Assembly (NCBI GenBank): GCA_015492755.1
Contig: WGEM01000299.1
Location: forward strand, 1 to 6,514
From: Gemmatimonadota bacterium
GTDB lineage: Bacteria > Gemmatimonadota > Gemmatimonadetes > Longimicrobiales > Gaopeijiaceae
Reading direction: 5' to 3'
Length of the DNA: 6,514 bases
The position numbers and the translations under genes were made by a program. Below, one piece after another: positions 1 to 6,432 of the stretch. The notes under the pieces are model-generated. The model made no database searches, had not been told where the DNA came from, and saw only the letters and a program-made list of their open reading frames with translations. The number at the start of each line of letters is the position of its first letter. Within the stretch, counting starts at the first letter, position 1.

Positions 1-115
1 CGCCGATACCCGTCGCCGGATGCGCGAGGCGGCGCTGGCGCGGGCCCGCCCCGGAGCGGCGCGGGAGATCGCCGCCGACGTCGCGTCCCTTCTTCGCAGC
101 CGGGGGGCCGCATGA
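1..115 (+). CDS. murG: Probable MurG, C-terminal 37 codons (5' end outside window)
   Basis: A reading frame is open from base 2 to a TGA at 113-115 and encodes 37 residues beginning ADTRRRMREAALARARPG and ending SRGAA. It is rich in Ala and Arg and looks like the last helix of a glycosyltransferase-B protein. MurG is the membrane-associated enzyme that adds GlcNAc to lipid I to make lipid II. No catalytic residue lies in this fragment. The name rests on position directly before murC in a dcw cluster and on general resemblance to MurG C-termini, which often end in such an Arg/Ala helix. Its stop overlaps the murC start in an ATGA quartet (112-115), which suggests translational coupling. FtsW, or another gene usually found before murC, is possible but a soluble charged tail fits MurG better. 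Confidence 0.68.
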   Translation, partial: ADTRRRMREAALARARPGAAREIAADVASLLRSRGAA

Positions 116-1524
116 CCGGCGTCGACGTGGATCTCCGGGCGCTGGCCGCCGAGGGGCCCGTGCACTTCATGGGCGTGGGGGGCGCCGGCATGTGCGCGCT
201 GGCGGAGCTCCTGGCGCGGAGCGGCGGACGCGTGAGCGGGTGCGACCTGAAGGAGAGCGCGGCGCTGGAGGACCTGCGTCGCCTCGGTGTGGCGGTGACG
301 CGGGGCCACGATCCGGCACACCTGGACGATGCGCGCGCGCTGATCATCACCTCCGCCATCCCTGCGGATCACCCGGAGCTCCTCACCGCCCACGAGCGCG
401 GTCTGCCGGTACTGAAGCGCGCCCAGGCGCTGGGGGCGCTGGTGAACCGCGGGCGGGTGCTGGCGGTGGCGGGAACCCACGGGAAGACCACCACCACCGC
501 CATGGCCACCGAACTCCTGGCCGCCGGCGGTCTGGACCCCACCGGCCTAGTGGGTGGTCGGGTGGCCGCCTGGTCGGGCAATCTCCGCTACGGGAGGGGT
601 GACGTCTACGTGGTGGAGGCCGACGAGTACGACCGGTCCTTCCACACCCTCACCCCGGACGTGGCGGTGGTCACCAACGTGGAGGCGGACCACCTGGACA
701 TCTACGGGGACCTGCGTGGCGTCCGCGAGGGGTTCCTCACCTTCCTGGCGGGCGTTCGCGGCGGCGGCCGCATCGTGGCGTGCGCCGATGATCGCGGAGC
801 GGCCGCCCTCCTCCCCTACGTGGGCGAGGCCGGCTACTCCTACGGCACCTCCGCCGGGTCGATGCTCCGGGCCTTCGACCTGCGCACCGAGGACGGGTGG
901 ACCCTCTGCGGTGTGGCGGAGGAGGGGCGGCCGGTGGGTCGCATGCGGCTGCGCCTGGGTGGGCTCCACAACCTGCGCAACGCCCTGGCCGCCGCCGCGG
1001 CGGCTCGTGCGTTCGGCGTGGAGTGGGCGGCGATCCTGGAGGCCCTGGCGGAATTCCGGGGCGTCGGACGCCGGTTCGAGCTGCTGGGTGAGGCCCACGG
1101 CGTGGTGGTGGTGGACGACTACGCGCACCACCCCACCGAGATCCAGGCCGCCATCTCCGCGGCGCGGGCCCGCTACCCGGGCCGGCGCCTGGTGGTGGCG
1201 TTCCAGCCGCACCTCTACTCCCGGACCCGTGACTTCGCCGCCGACTTCGGCCGCGCCCTCGCGGCTGCGAACCGGGTCTGGGTGAGCGACGTGTTCCCCG
1301 CGCGGGAGGCGCCCATCCCCGGGATCACCGGGGCGACGGTGGCGGACGCGGCCCGGGACGCCGGAGCGGAGTGGGTGCAGTACGTGCCGGAACTGGAGGC
1401 GCTGTCGGAGGCGCTGGCCGACGCACTGGAGCCGGACGACGTCCTCCTCACCCTGGGCGCCGGATCCATCGAGCACCTGGGCAGGCGGGTTCTCCGCGAG
1501 TTGGAGGCGCGGGTCCATGCGTAG
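112..1524 (+). CDS. murC: UDP-N-acetylmuramate--L-alanine ligase MurC
   Basis: This cytoplasmic ATP-dependent ligase joins L-Ala to UDP-MurNAc, the first amino acid of the peptidoglycan stem peptide. The 470-residue length is normal for the family. The N-terminal Rossmann domain shows GVGGAGM at residues 21-27. The ATP-binding central domain has the Mur ligase P-loop GTHGKTT at 121-127, EADEYD at 169-174 and TNVEADHLD at 188-196. HNLRNALAA at 286-294 and the C-terminal motifs DDYAHHPTEI (335-344) and QPHLYSRT (365-372) are typical of MurC rather than MurD, MurE or MurF. The ATG at 112 overlaps the upstream stop. The G-rich stretch before it is a poor ribosome binding site, so initiation probably depends on the preceding gene. 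The end overlaps ftsQ by 8 bases. No murB follows, unlike in many dcw clusters. All expected motifs are intact. Confidence 0.97.
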   Translation: MTGVDVDLRALAAEGPVHFMGVGGAGMCALAELLARSGGRVSGCDLKESAALEDLRRLGVAVTRGHDPAHLDDARALIITSAIPADHPELLTAHERGLPVLKRAQALGALVNRGRVLAVAGTHGKTTTTAMATELLAAGGLDPTGLVGGRVAAWSGNLRYGRGDVYVVEADEYDRSFHTLTPDVAVVTNVEADHLDIYGDLRGVREGFLTFLAGVRGGGRIVACADDRGAAALLPYVGEAGYSYGTSAGSMLRAFDLRTEDGWTLCGVAEEGRPVGRMRLRLGGLHNLRNALAAAAAARAFGVEWAAILEALAEFRGVGRRFELLGEAHGVVVVDDYAHHPTEIQAAISAARARYPGRRLVVAFQPHLYSRTRDFAADFGRALAAANRVWVSDVFPAREAPIPGITGATVADAARDAGAEWVQYVPELEALSEALADALEPDDVLLTLGAGSIEHLGRRVLRELEARVHA

Positions 1525-2266
1525 GGAGGCGAAGATCCTGACGGTGACGCTGATCTGCGGCGCCGTGGCGGCGTGGGGGGACCGGGTCCCCGAGTTCCTC
1601 CGCTCCATGGACCGCTTCCGCATCGCCCCTGAGAAGATCATCGTCTCCGGTCTGCGCACGCTGGCCCGCGCCGAGGTCCTGGCGGCGATGGCCATGGGGT
1701 CCGAGCCCTCGGTCTGGGGCGACGTGCGGGCGTGGGAGGAGCACCTCACTGCGCATCCCATGGTGCGCGACGCGCGGGTGGAACGGGTCTTTCCCGATGG
1801 CCTGCGGGTGCAGGTGGAGGAACGGCGGCCTGTGGCGCTCGTGCCCACACCGCTCATCCGGGCGGTGGACGCCGACGGCGTGATCCTCCCCCTGGATCCG
1901 GCCCGCCACCGCCTGGACCTCCCCATCCTCCGCCCGCGCACGCCGCTGGCCCCCGGCTCCCGCGTGCTGCCGGAGAACCTGCGCACTCTGGCGCGCGAGG
2001 TGGCCCGGATCATGAGCGCGGACTCCACCTTCCGGCAGATGGTGTCGGAGGTGCGTCCCGGCCGCCCCGGCACCTTCGTGGCCCGCTGGTCCAGTCCCAG
2101 CGTCGCTTTCGTGCTCCCCTACGGGCTCTCGCAGCTGCGCCTGCGCGAGGGCCTCATGGCCATGGCGGACGCCGCCGTGCGCTCCGGGGCGCCGCCCCGC
2201 GTCGTCGATCTCCAATACGCGGACCAGGTGGTGGTCCGCGTCCACACCCAGCACCTGATCCCATGA
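1517..2266 (+). CDS. ftsQ: Cell division protein FtsQ (DivIB-type, POTRA domain)
   Basis: FtsQ is a bitopic inner-membrane protein that links the cytoplasmic Z-ring to periplasmic septal wall synthesis through FtsB, FtsL and the FtsWI synthase. The 249 residues begin with a very short basic tail (MRREAK) and one hydrophobic segment at about 7-20. A POTRA-like region follows at about 36-105, with KIIVSGLRTL at 40-49 and the strand pair VRDARVERVFPDGLRVQVEE near 83-102. The typical FtsQ pattern VxxRxP-like EERRPVAL lies at 101-108, and the FtsQ beta region fills the rest. Sequence conservation in this family is low, so the call leans on POTRA pattern, topology and position between murC and ftsA. 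The start is well fixed: GGAGG at 1503-1507 lies 9 bases upstream and the frame has no other ATG, GTG or TTG back to the stop near 1283. The stop overlaps ftsA as ATGA. Confidence 0.88.
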   Translation: MRREAKILTVTLICGAVAAWGDRVPEFLRSMDRFRIAPEKIIVSGLRTLARAEVLAAMAMGSEPSVWGDVRAWEEHLTAHPMVRDARVERVFPDGLRVQVEERRPVALVPTPLIRAVDADGVILPLDPARHRLDLPILRPRTPLAPGSRVLPENLRTLAREVARIMSADSTFRQMVSEVRPGRPGTFVARWSSPSVAFVLPYGLSQLRLREGLMAMADAAVRSGAPPRVVDLQYADQVVVRVHTQHLIP

Positions 2267-3492
2267 GAGCGAACCTCATCGCCGGCCTGGACATCGGAAC
2301 CTCGCGCACCTGCGCCGTCATCGGGGAGATCATCGCCGATCCTCGCCGCCCGGGACTCACCATCCTGGGCGTGGGACAGGCACGCACCGGTGGGCTGCGC
2401 GGGGACCTGGTCACCAACATCGAAGAGATCACCGAATCCGTGCGGAGCTCCCTGGAGGAAGCCGAGCTCATGGCCGGCGCCCGGGTGGACCGCGTGTACG
2501 CCGGAATCGGGGGCGACCACATCCGGGCCACCAGCTCCATGGGCGTGGTGGCGGTGGCGGAGGACGAGGTGACGGCCGACGACGTGGAGCGCTGCCACAT
2601 CGTGGCCCGCGCGGTGGCGCTCCCACCGGACCGCGAGATGGTGCATGCCATCCCGCAGGAGTACCGGGTGGACCACCAGGCCGGCATCAAGGATCCCATG
2701 GGAATGGCCGGTGTGCGGCTGGAGGCGGAGGTCTTCCTGGTCACCGCCGCCATCACCGCGTCCACCAACATCCGGAAGGCGGTGAACCGCGCCGGCTACC
2801 GGGTGCAGGAGATGGTGCTGGAGCCGCTGGCGGGCGCGCGGGCGGTGCTCACAGAAGACGAGAAGGAGGTGGGGGTGGCGATGGTGGAGATCGGGGCGTC
2901 CACCACCGACCTCGCCGTCTATTACGAGGGAAAGATCCAGTACGTTGCGATCCTGCCCTTCGGGGGGAACACCCTCACCGCCGACCTGGTGCGGGGACTC
3001 TCCATCCCCTACGCCGAAGCGCAGCGCACCAAGGAGCAGCACGGGAACGCCTTCGCTCAGATGGTGGATCCCCGCGAAACCGTGGAGATTCCCGGCCCCT
3101 CTCCGGGGCAGCACCGCGCCGTGGCCCGTGAGCTCATCGCCCACATCCTGGAGCAGCGACTGGACGAGATGTTCGGCCTCGTGCAGGGGGAGCTGGAGGA
3201 CCGGGGGCTTCTGGAGCACCTCGGCGCGGGGATCGTCATCACCGGCGGGACCGCGGCGATCCCCGGCATCGTGGAGCTGGCGCAGCAGATCTTCGCCTCG
3301 CCGGTGCGCCTCGGCGTTCCCAGGGAGGGCCTGGCGGGCCTGGCGGACGCGGTGCGCAGGCCGCGCTTCACGGTGGCCACGGGGCTGGCTCTGTGGGGTG
3401 CCGATCGCTTCGCGGAAACGGGGAGGGGCGCCTCCACCGTGACCTCCGGGGTCCTCACTAAGCTGGGGACCTGGCTGAAGGAGTTCTTCTGA
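2263..3492 (+). CDS. ftsA: Cell division protein FtsA (actin-like Z-ring membrane anchor)
   Basis: FtsA is an actin-family ATP-binding protein that tethers FtsZ filaments to the inner membrane and recruits later divisome proteins. The 409 residues match the usual length. Phosphate-1 motif GLDIGTSRTCAVIG is at 8-21. The FtsA-specific 1C domain follows, with VYAGIGGDHI at 78-87 and DPMGMAGVRLEAEV at 144-157. Phosphate-2 is EIGASTTD at 209-216, where Glu209 stands in the place of the usual Asp of DIGGGT. The adenosine motif GIVITGGTAAIPGI is at 323-336. The last 16 residues (394-409, ending LGTWLKEFF) form an amphipathic membrane-targeting helix like that of other FtsA proteins. The open frame runs back to 1732, but homology begins only at ATG 2263, which overlaps the ftsQ TGA (2264-2266). 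No good Shine-Dalgarno site precedes it, so coupling to ftsQ is likely. Confidence 0.97.
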   Translation: MRANLIAGLDIGTSRTCAVIGEIIADPRRPGLTILGVGQARTGGLRGDLVTNIEEITESVRSSLEEAELMAGARVDRVYAGIGGDHIRATSSMGVVAVAEDEVTADDVERCHIVARAVALPPDREMVHAIPQEYRVDHQAGIKDPMGMAGVRLEAEVFLVTAAITASTNIRKAVNRAGYRVQEMVLEPLAGARAVLTEDEKEVGVAMVEIGASTTDLAVYYEGKIQYVAILPFGGNTLTADLVRGLSIPYAEAQRTKEQHGNAFAQMVDPRETVEIPGPSPGQHRAVARELIAHILEQRLDEMFGLVQGELEDRGLLEHLGAGIVITGGTAAIPGIVELAQQIFASPVRLGVPREGLAGLADAVRRPRFTVATGLALWGADRFAETGRGASTVTSGVLTKLGTWLKEFF

Positions 3493-3569
3493 TGTTCATC
3501 GACACGGGTGCCCCCGCGGCGGCCCACCGACGTTGTGTTCCACCACACTCCGCTAGGGAGGAGACATGA
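3492..3569 (+). CDS. Possible 25-codon bridging ORF between ftsA and ftsZ
   Basis: This short frame would encode 25 residues starting [15 protein letters not shown] and ending SAREET. It fills the whole gap between two division genes. AAGGAG at 3478-3483 lies 8 bases before its ATG, an ideal distance. The ATG shares base 3492 with the ftsA TGA (TGATG), and its own TGA (3567-3569) sits inside the ATGATG that begins ftsZ. I recognise no protein family, signal or membrane segment. Nine of 25 codons end in A or T, unlike the neighbouring genes, so the peptide itself may not be selected. A role as a translational bridge is an inference. A chance open frame in GC-rich DNA is a real alternative, and the AAGGAG also encodes part of the conserved FtsA tail. 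Confidence 0.3.
   Translation: MFIDTGAPAAAHRRCVPPHSAREET
3555..3563 (+). promoter_or_regulatory. Strong ribosome binding site of ftsZ
   Basis: AGGGAGGAG is a near-ideal anti-Shine-Dalgarno match and the strongest such site before any large gene in the window. The GGAGG core (3557-3561) is 4 bases from ATG 3566 and 7 bases from ATG 3569, so the second Met is at least as good a start. It fits the need for more FtsZ than FtsA or FtsQ in the cell. Confidence 0.8.
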
Positions 3570-4885
3570 TGATCTTCGAGTTCGAAGAGACCCCGATCCA
3601 GAACGCGCGCATGAAGGTCGTGGGCGTCGGCGGCGCCGGCGGGAATGCCGTGAACCGCATGATCGACGAAGACCTGGAAGGCGTGGAGTTCATCTCCATG
3701 AACACCGACGCTCAGGCACTCAAGGGGTCCCGGGCGCAGGTCACCATCCAGATCGGGAAGAAGCTCACGCGCGGCCTCGGTGCCGGAGCCCGGCCCGAGA
3801 TCGGGCGCCAGGCCCTGGCCGAGAGCGAGGAGGAGGTCCGGCGCGCCCTGGAAGGTGCCGACCTGGTGTTCGTCACTGCCGGGATGGGCGGAGGCACCGG
3901 AACCGGCGCGGCGCCCATGGTGGCGGAAATCGCCCGCGACATGGGCGCGCTCACCATCGGCATCGTCACCCGTCCCTTCTCCTTCGAGGGGAAGAAGCGT
4001 GAGCGTCAGGCGCTTCAGGGACTGCAGGAGCTGCGCCGCTGCGTGGACACCATGATCGTGGTGCCCAACGACCGGCTCCTGGCGGTGGTGCCCAAGGGGA
4101 CGTCCTTCCGGGACGCGCTCAAGAAGGCCGACGAGGTGCTCCTGCACGCCACGCAGGGGATCAGCGACCTCATCCGCGTCACCGGCGAGGTGAACGTGGA
4201 CTTTGCCGACGTGCGTACCGTGATGGCGTCCCGCGGTCCTGCACTCATGGGTTCGGGATTCGGGGAGGGCGACAACCGGGCCCAGGAGGCGGCGCAGGAA
4301 GCCATCTCGTCGCCGCTCCTGGACGACGTCTCCATCGCCGGGGCGCGGGGTGTGCTCATCAACATCACCGGCGGCCTGGATCTGGCCATCGACGAGGTCA
4401 CACAGATCGCCTCCATCATCCAGGAAGAGGCGGGGGAGGAGGCCGAAATCATCTTCGGTGCGGTGCACGACCCGCAGCTCGAGGGCAAGATCCGCGTCAC
4501 CGTCATCGCCACCGGTTTCGACTCCGAGACCGACGAGAAGGTGATCCCCGGCAACTTCCGGCGTCCCCGGCCGTCGGCGCACGCGCATCCCGCGACGCCG
4601 CAGCCCCAGCCTCAGCCTCAGCCCCCCGCGGCCCGGATGGCGGTGGGGCAGACGTCGCCGGTGGACCCGCCGGCGCGTCCTCCGCGGCCGTCCCCCGCGG
4701 CGGTGCCCGTCCACGCCACGGCGCACACTCCGGCGCCGACGCCCGTCACGGATCTGGACCGGCCCGCGGCCACCGCCGGGAGCGGGGACGTGCTTCCGCT
4801 CCCCACCTTCCCGGAGCGCACGGTCTCGCGGGATCACCTGAGCGGACTGGATATCCCCACGTTCATCCGCCGTCAGATGGACTGA
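3566..4885 (+). CDS. ftsZ: Cell division protein FtsZ (tubulin-like GTPase)
   Basis: FtsZ polymerises with GTP into the cytoplasmic Z-ring that organises division. The protein has 439 residues (438 if the ATG at 3569 is used). The GTP-binding domain shows [13 protein letters not shown] at 20-32, NTDAQAL at 46-52 and the tubulin signature [12 protein letters not shown] at 106-117. The T7 synergy loop [11 protein letters not shown] at 210-220 supplies the catalytic Asp212, so an active polymerising GTPase is expected. The core ends near residue 330. A disordered linker of roughly 95 residues follows, rich in Pro and Ala and including a Pro-Gln repeat at 345-353. The C-terminal peptide DIPTFIRRQ (429-437) matches the conserved tail that binds FtsA and other partners. 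It follows ftsA after 73 bases and is followed by a hairpin starting 23 bases after the stop. Confidence 0.99.
   Translation: MMIFEFEETPIQNARMKVVGVGGAGGNAVNRMIDEDLEGVEFISMNTDAQALKGSRAQVTIQIGKKLTRGLGAGARPEIGRQALAESEEEVRRALEGADLVFVTAGMGGGTGTGAAPMVAEIARDMGALTIGIVTRPFSFEGKKRERQALQGLQELRRCVDTMIVVPNDRLLAVVPKGTSFRDALKKADEVLLHATQGISDLIRVTGEVNVDFADVRTVMASRGPALMGSGFGEGDNRAQEAAQEAISSPLLDDVSIAGARGVLINITGGLDLAIDEVTQIASIIQEEAGEEAEIIFGAVHDPQLEGKIRVTVIATGFDSETDEKVIPGNFRRPRPSAHAHPATPQPQPQPQPPAARMAVGQTSPVDPPARPPRPSPAAVPVHATAHTPAPTPVTDLDRPAATAGSGDVLPLPTFPERTVSRDHLSGLDIPTFIRRQMD
4598..4624 (+). repeat. Pro-Gln coding repeat in the FtsZ linker
   Basis: Four Pro-Gln codon pairs plus a final Pro (CAG alternating with CCG, CCC or CCT) occur in the disordered linker of FtsZ at residues 345-353. 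Such short repeats can change in copy number between strains. FtsZ linkers tolerate changes in length and sequence well, so no special function is implied. Confidence 0.6.
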
Positions 4886-4908
4886 GCGCCGGCGTACGGT
4901 GAGCCACG

Positions 4909-4963
4909 CGCGGTCCGGGAGCCCGGCAGCGGGCCCCCGGACCGCGGGGAGACCTGTTATTTT
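4909..4963 (+). terminator. Strong hairpin after ftsZ, probable terminator or attenuator
   Basis: An 11-bp perfect stem pairs 4909-4919 with 4936-4946 (left arm CGCGGTCCGGG). After one A/C mismatch, five more pairs (4921-4925 with 4930-4934) close a GCAG loop. TTATTTT at 4957-4963 is the nearest T-rich run, but it starts 10 bases after the stem, further than in a standard Rho-independent terminator. The hairpin starts 23 bases after the ftsZ stop and is the expected place for the main murG-ftsZ transcript to end or be reduced. It could also protect the ftsZ mRNA 3' end. Confidence 0.6.
4955..4963 (+). promoter_or_regulatory. Possible extended -10 promoter element for the M23 gene
   Basis: TGTTATTTT reads as an extended -10 element (TG, one base, then TATTTT, matching four of six TATAAT positions). 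It is the only AT-rich patch between ftsZ and the peptidase gene, about 90 bases before the preferred GTG start. No -35 box is visible at 17 bases upstream, since that position falls in the GC hairpin. The same bases could instead be the U-tract of the terminator, so this is a weak call. Confidence 0.2.
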
Positions 4964-5054
4964 GAAGGCTGTACCGCATCGCGCTCCCGGTGGGGGGCAC
5001 GGTGCGCGGGCGGAGCCCGCAGCGGACGGACATGAACGCGGAGCCCTGAGGGCC

Positions 5055-6428
5055 GTGACCGACTCGAGGAGGTGGGACACCGGAAGCGCCGCGCGCGGGA
5101 TCAGCGCGCGTCGGTGGCGCGCCGCGTGCGCGGCCGTGCTCCTGTTGGCGCCGCTGGGGTGCTCCATGGATGGAGCGCCCGAGGTGGGCGCGCTGGACCC
5201 GGTGTACGCGGCGCCCGCCGAGGAGGCGGTGGTGCGCGCGCTCCGACGTGGTCAGACGTTGGGTGAGCTCCTCGACGGTGCGGTGAGCGCCAACGAGCAG
5301 GCTTCGATGCTCCTGGCGCTCCGGGAGTTCGTGAGCCCCCGACGCCTCCGTGATGGGACGGAGGTGACGCTCCGCTTCCTCCGGGAGGACGGCGCGCTGC
5401 GCGGCGTGGACATCGCGCTGAACCGCGACGAGACCATCCGTCTCACGCGCGACGCGGTGGGTTGGCACGGCACCCGCATCGAGACGCCGGTCTACGTGGA
5501 TACGCTCTACGCCGCCGGCACCATCGAGACGGTGCTCTGGACCGCGGTGATCCGCAATCCGGCCCTCCAGTCCATGCCGGTGGCGGACCGGAACAGGCTC
5601 ATCGATCACCTGGACCGTGTGTTCCAGTGGCAGGTGGACTTCTCCCGCCAGATCCGCGTGGGCGACACGTACCGCTTCGCCTTCGAGCGCGAAGTGCGCC
5701 CGGACGGCTCCATGCGCGCCGGTCGCCTCCTGGCGGCGGAGCTGGTGAACGCCGGCACCGCGTATCACGCCATCTGGTTCGACCCCAACGGAGACGGGAG
5801 GGGTTCGTACTATGACCTGGAGGGTCAGTCGGTACGCCGCGCCTTCCTCCTCAAGCCCCTGGCCTACCGTCGCATCTCCTCCAGATTCACCAACTCCCGC
5901 TACCACCCCATTCTCAAGACGTGGCGGGCACACCGCGGCGTGGATTACGCCGCGAACCGGGGCACCGAGGTGATGGCCACCTCCGACGGGGTGGTCATCC
6001 ATCGCGGTCCGAAGGGGGGCTACGGAAACCTGGTGGAGATCCGCCATCCCAACGGCTTCGTCACCCGCTACGCCCACCTGAGCCGGTTCGCCGGCGGAAT
6101 CCGCGTGGGGACCCGGGTCCACCAGGGGGACGTCATCGGCTACGTGGGGATGACGGGCCTCGCCACCGCGCCTCACCTGCACTACGAGATGCTGCGGGGA
6201 GGTCGCCACATCGACCCGCTCTCGGTGGACCTGCCGGCGGGTGATCCGGTTCCGTCCGAGGATCGGGTGAGGTGGATGGCGGAGCTGCCCGCCCGCCTGG
6301 CGCTCCTGGATGCGGTGCCGGGCGCGGGCCCCGTACGTACCGCCGCCGCAGCCTCGGAGCCCGCCGCCGGCGATGCCGATTCCGGCGGCGCGGACGGCGC
6401 GTCCGCGGACCGGGGCGGGGGGGCGTAA
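5055..6428 (+). CDS. Exported M23-family peptidoglycan endopeptidase, MepM/ShyA-like
   Basis: A zinc metallopeptidase predicted to cut peptide cross-links of peptidoglycan outside the inner membrane. From GTG 5055 it has 457 residues. Basic residues (RRWR at 19-22) precede a hydrophobic stretch at 23-34 and then LGC at 34-36. This is a signal peptide with an imperfect lipobox (Pro and Leu at -3 and -2), so a lipoprotein is possible but uncertain. A LysM-like OapA-type region (about 58-113) and a MepM-type middle domain (about 144-243, with VFQWQVDFSRQIRVGDTYRF) follow. The M23 core is at 292-388: HRGVD (His293, Asp297), YAHL (His340) and HLHYE (His374, His376), so all zinc and catalytic residues are present. 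The tail after 389 is Ala/Gly/Asp-rich. The frame is open back to GTG 4899, but that version would run through the hairpin and put 52 extra residues before the signal peptide. No coiled coil is seen, so it is not EnvC-like. Confidence 0.92.
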   Translation: MTDSRRWDTGSAARGISARRWRAACAAVLLLAPLGCSMDGAPEVGALDPVYAAPAEEAVVRALRRGQTLGELLDGAVSANEQASMLLALREFVSPRRLRDGTEVTLRFLREDGALRGVDIALNRDETIRLTRDAVGWHGTRIETPVYVDTLYAAGTIETVLWTAVIRNPALQSMPVADRNRLIDHLDRVFQWQVDFSRQIRVGDTYRFAFEREVRPDGSMRAGRLLAAELVNAGTAYHAIWFDPNGDGRGSYYDLEGQSVRRAFLLKPLAYRRISSRFTNSRYHPILKTWRAHRGVDYAANRGTEVMATSDGVVIHRGPKGGYGNLVEIRHPNGFVTRYAHLSRFAGGIRVGTRVHQGDVIGYVGMTGLATAPHLHYEMLRGGRHIDPLSVDLPAGDPVPSEDRVRWMAELPARLALLDAVPGAGPVRTAAAASEPAAGDADSGGADGASADRGGGA

Positions 6429-6432
6429 CCCG

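Noticed and set aside
547..2073. Open frame of 508 codons on the - strand, opposite murC and ftsQ
   Set aside because: It is a by-product of strong GC bias at third codon positions. The translation is rich in Arg, His and Gly, shows no recognisable motif and lies fully opposite confident genes.
1732..2262. Upstream extension of the ftsA reading frame
   Set aside because: The 177 extra residues are Pro/Gly/Arg-rich and overlap ftsQ in another frame. FtsA homology starts at 2263 with the standard N-terminus.
3535..3548. GTGT/ACAC dyad in the ftsA-ftsZ gap
   Set aside because: Only 4 bp per arm, expected by chance, and not placed like an operator of a recognisable promoter.
5032..5049. Five-codon ORF (MNAEP) before the M23 gene
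   Set aside because: Too short and without a convincing ribosome binding site. I see no attenuator structure around it.
4899..5054. GTG 4899 as start of the M23 protein
   Set aside because: It would include the hairpin in coding sequence and place 52 residues before the signal peptide. GTG 5055 with GGAG 11 bases upstream gives a normal signal peptide position. It cannot be excluded fully.
3458..5167. Open frame of 569 codons on the - strand, opposite ftsZ
   Set aside because: Mirror of ftsZ codons with low-complexity Arg/Gly/His/Asp composition and no domain pattern.
4863..6209. Open frame of 448 codons on the - strand, opposite the M23 gene
   Set aside because: Same GC-driven shadow. The sense strand has full M23 motifs with active-site residues.
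6362..6390. 9-bp GC inverted repeat within the end of the M23 gene
   Set aside because: It is made of GCC/GGC codons in a low-complexity Ala/Gly tail, so composition explains it.
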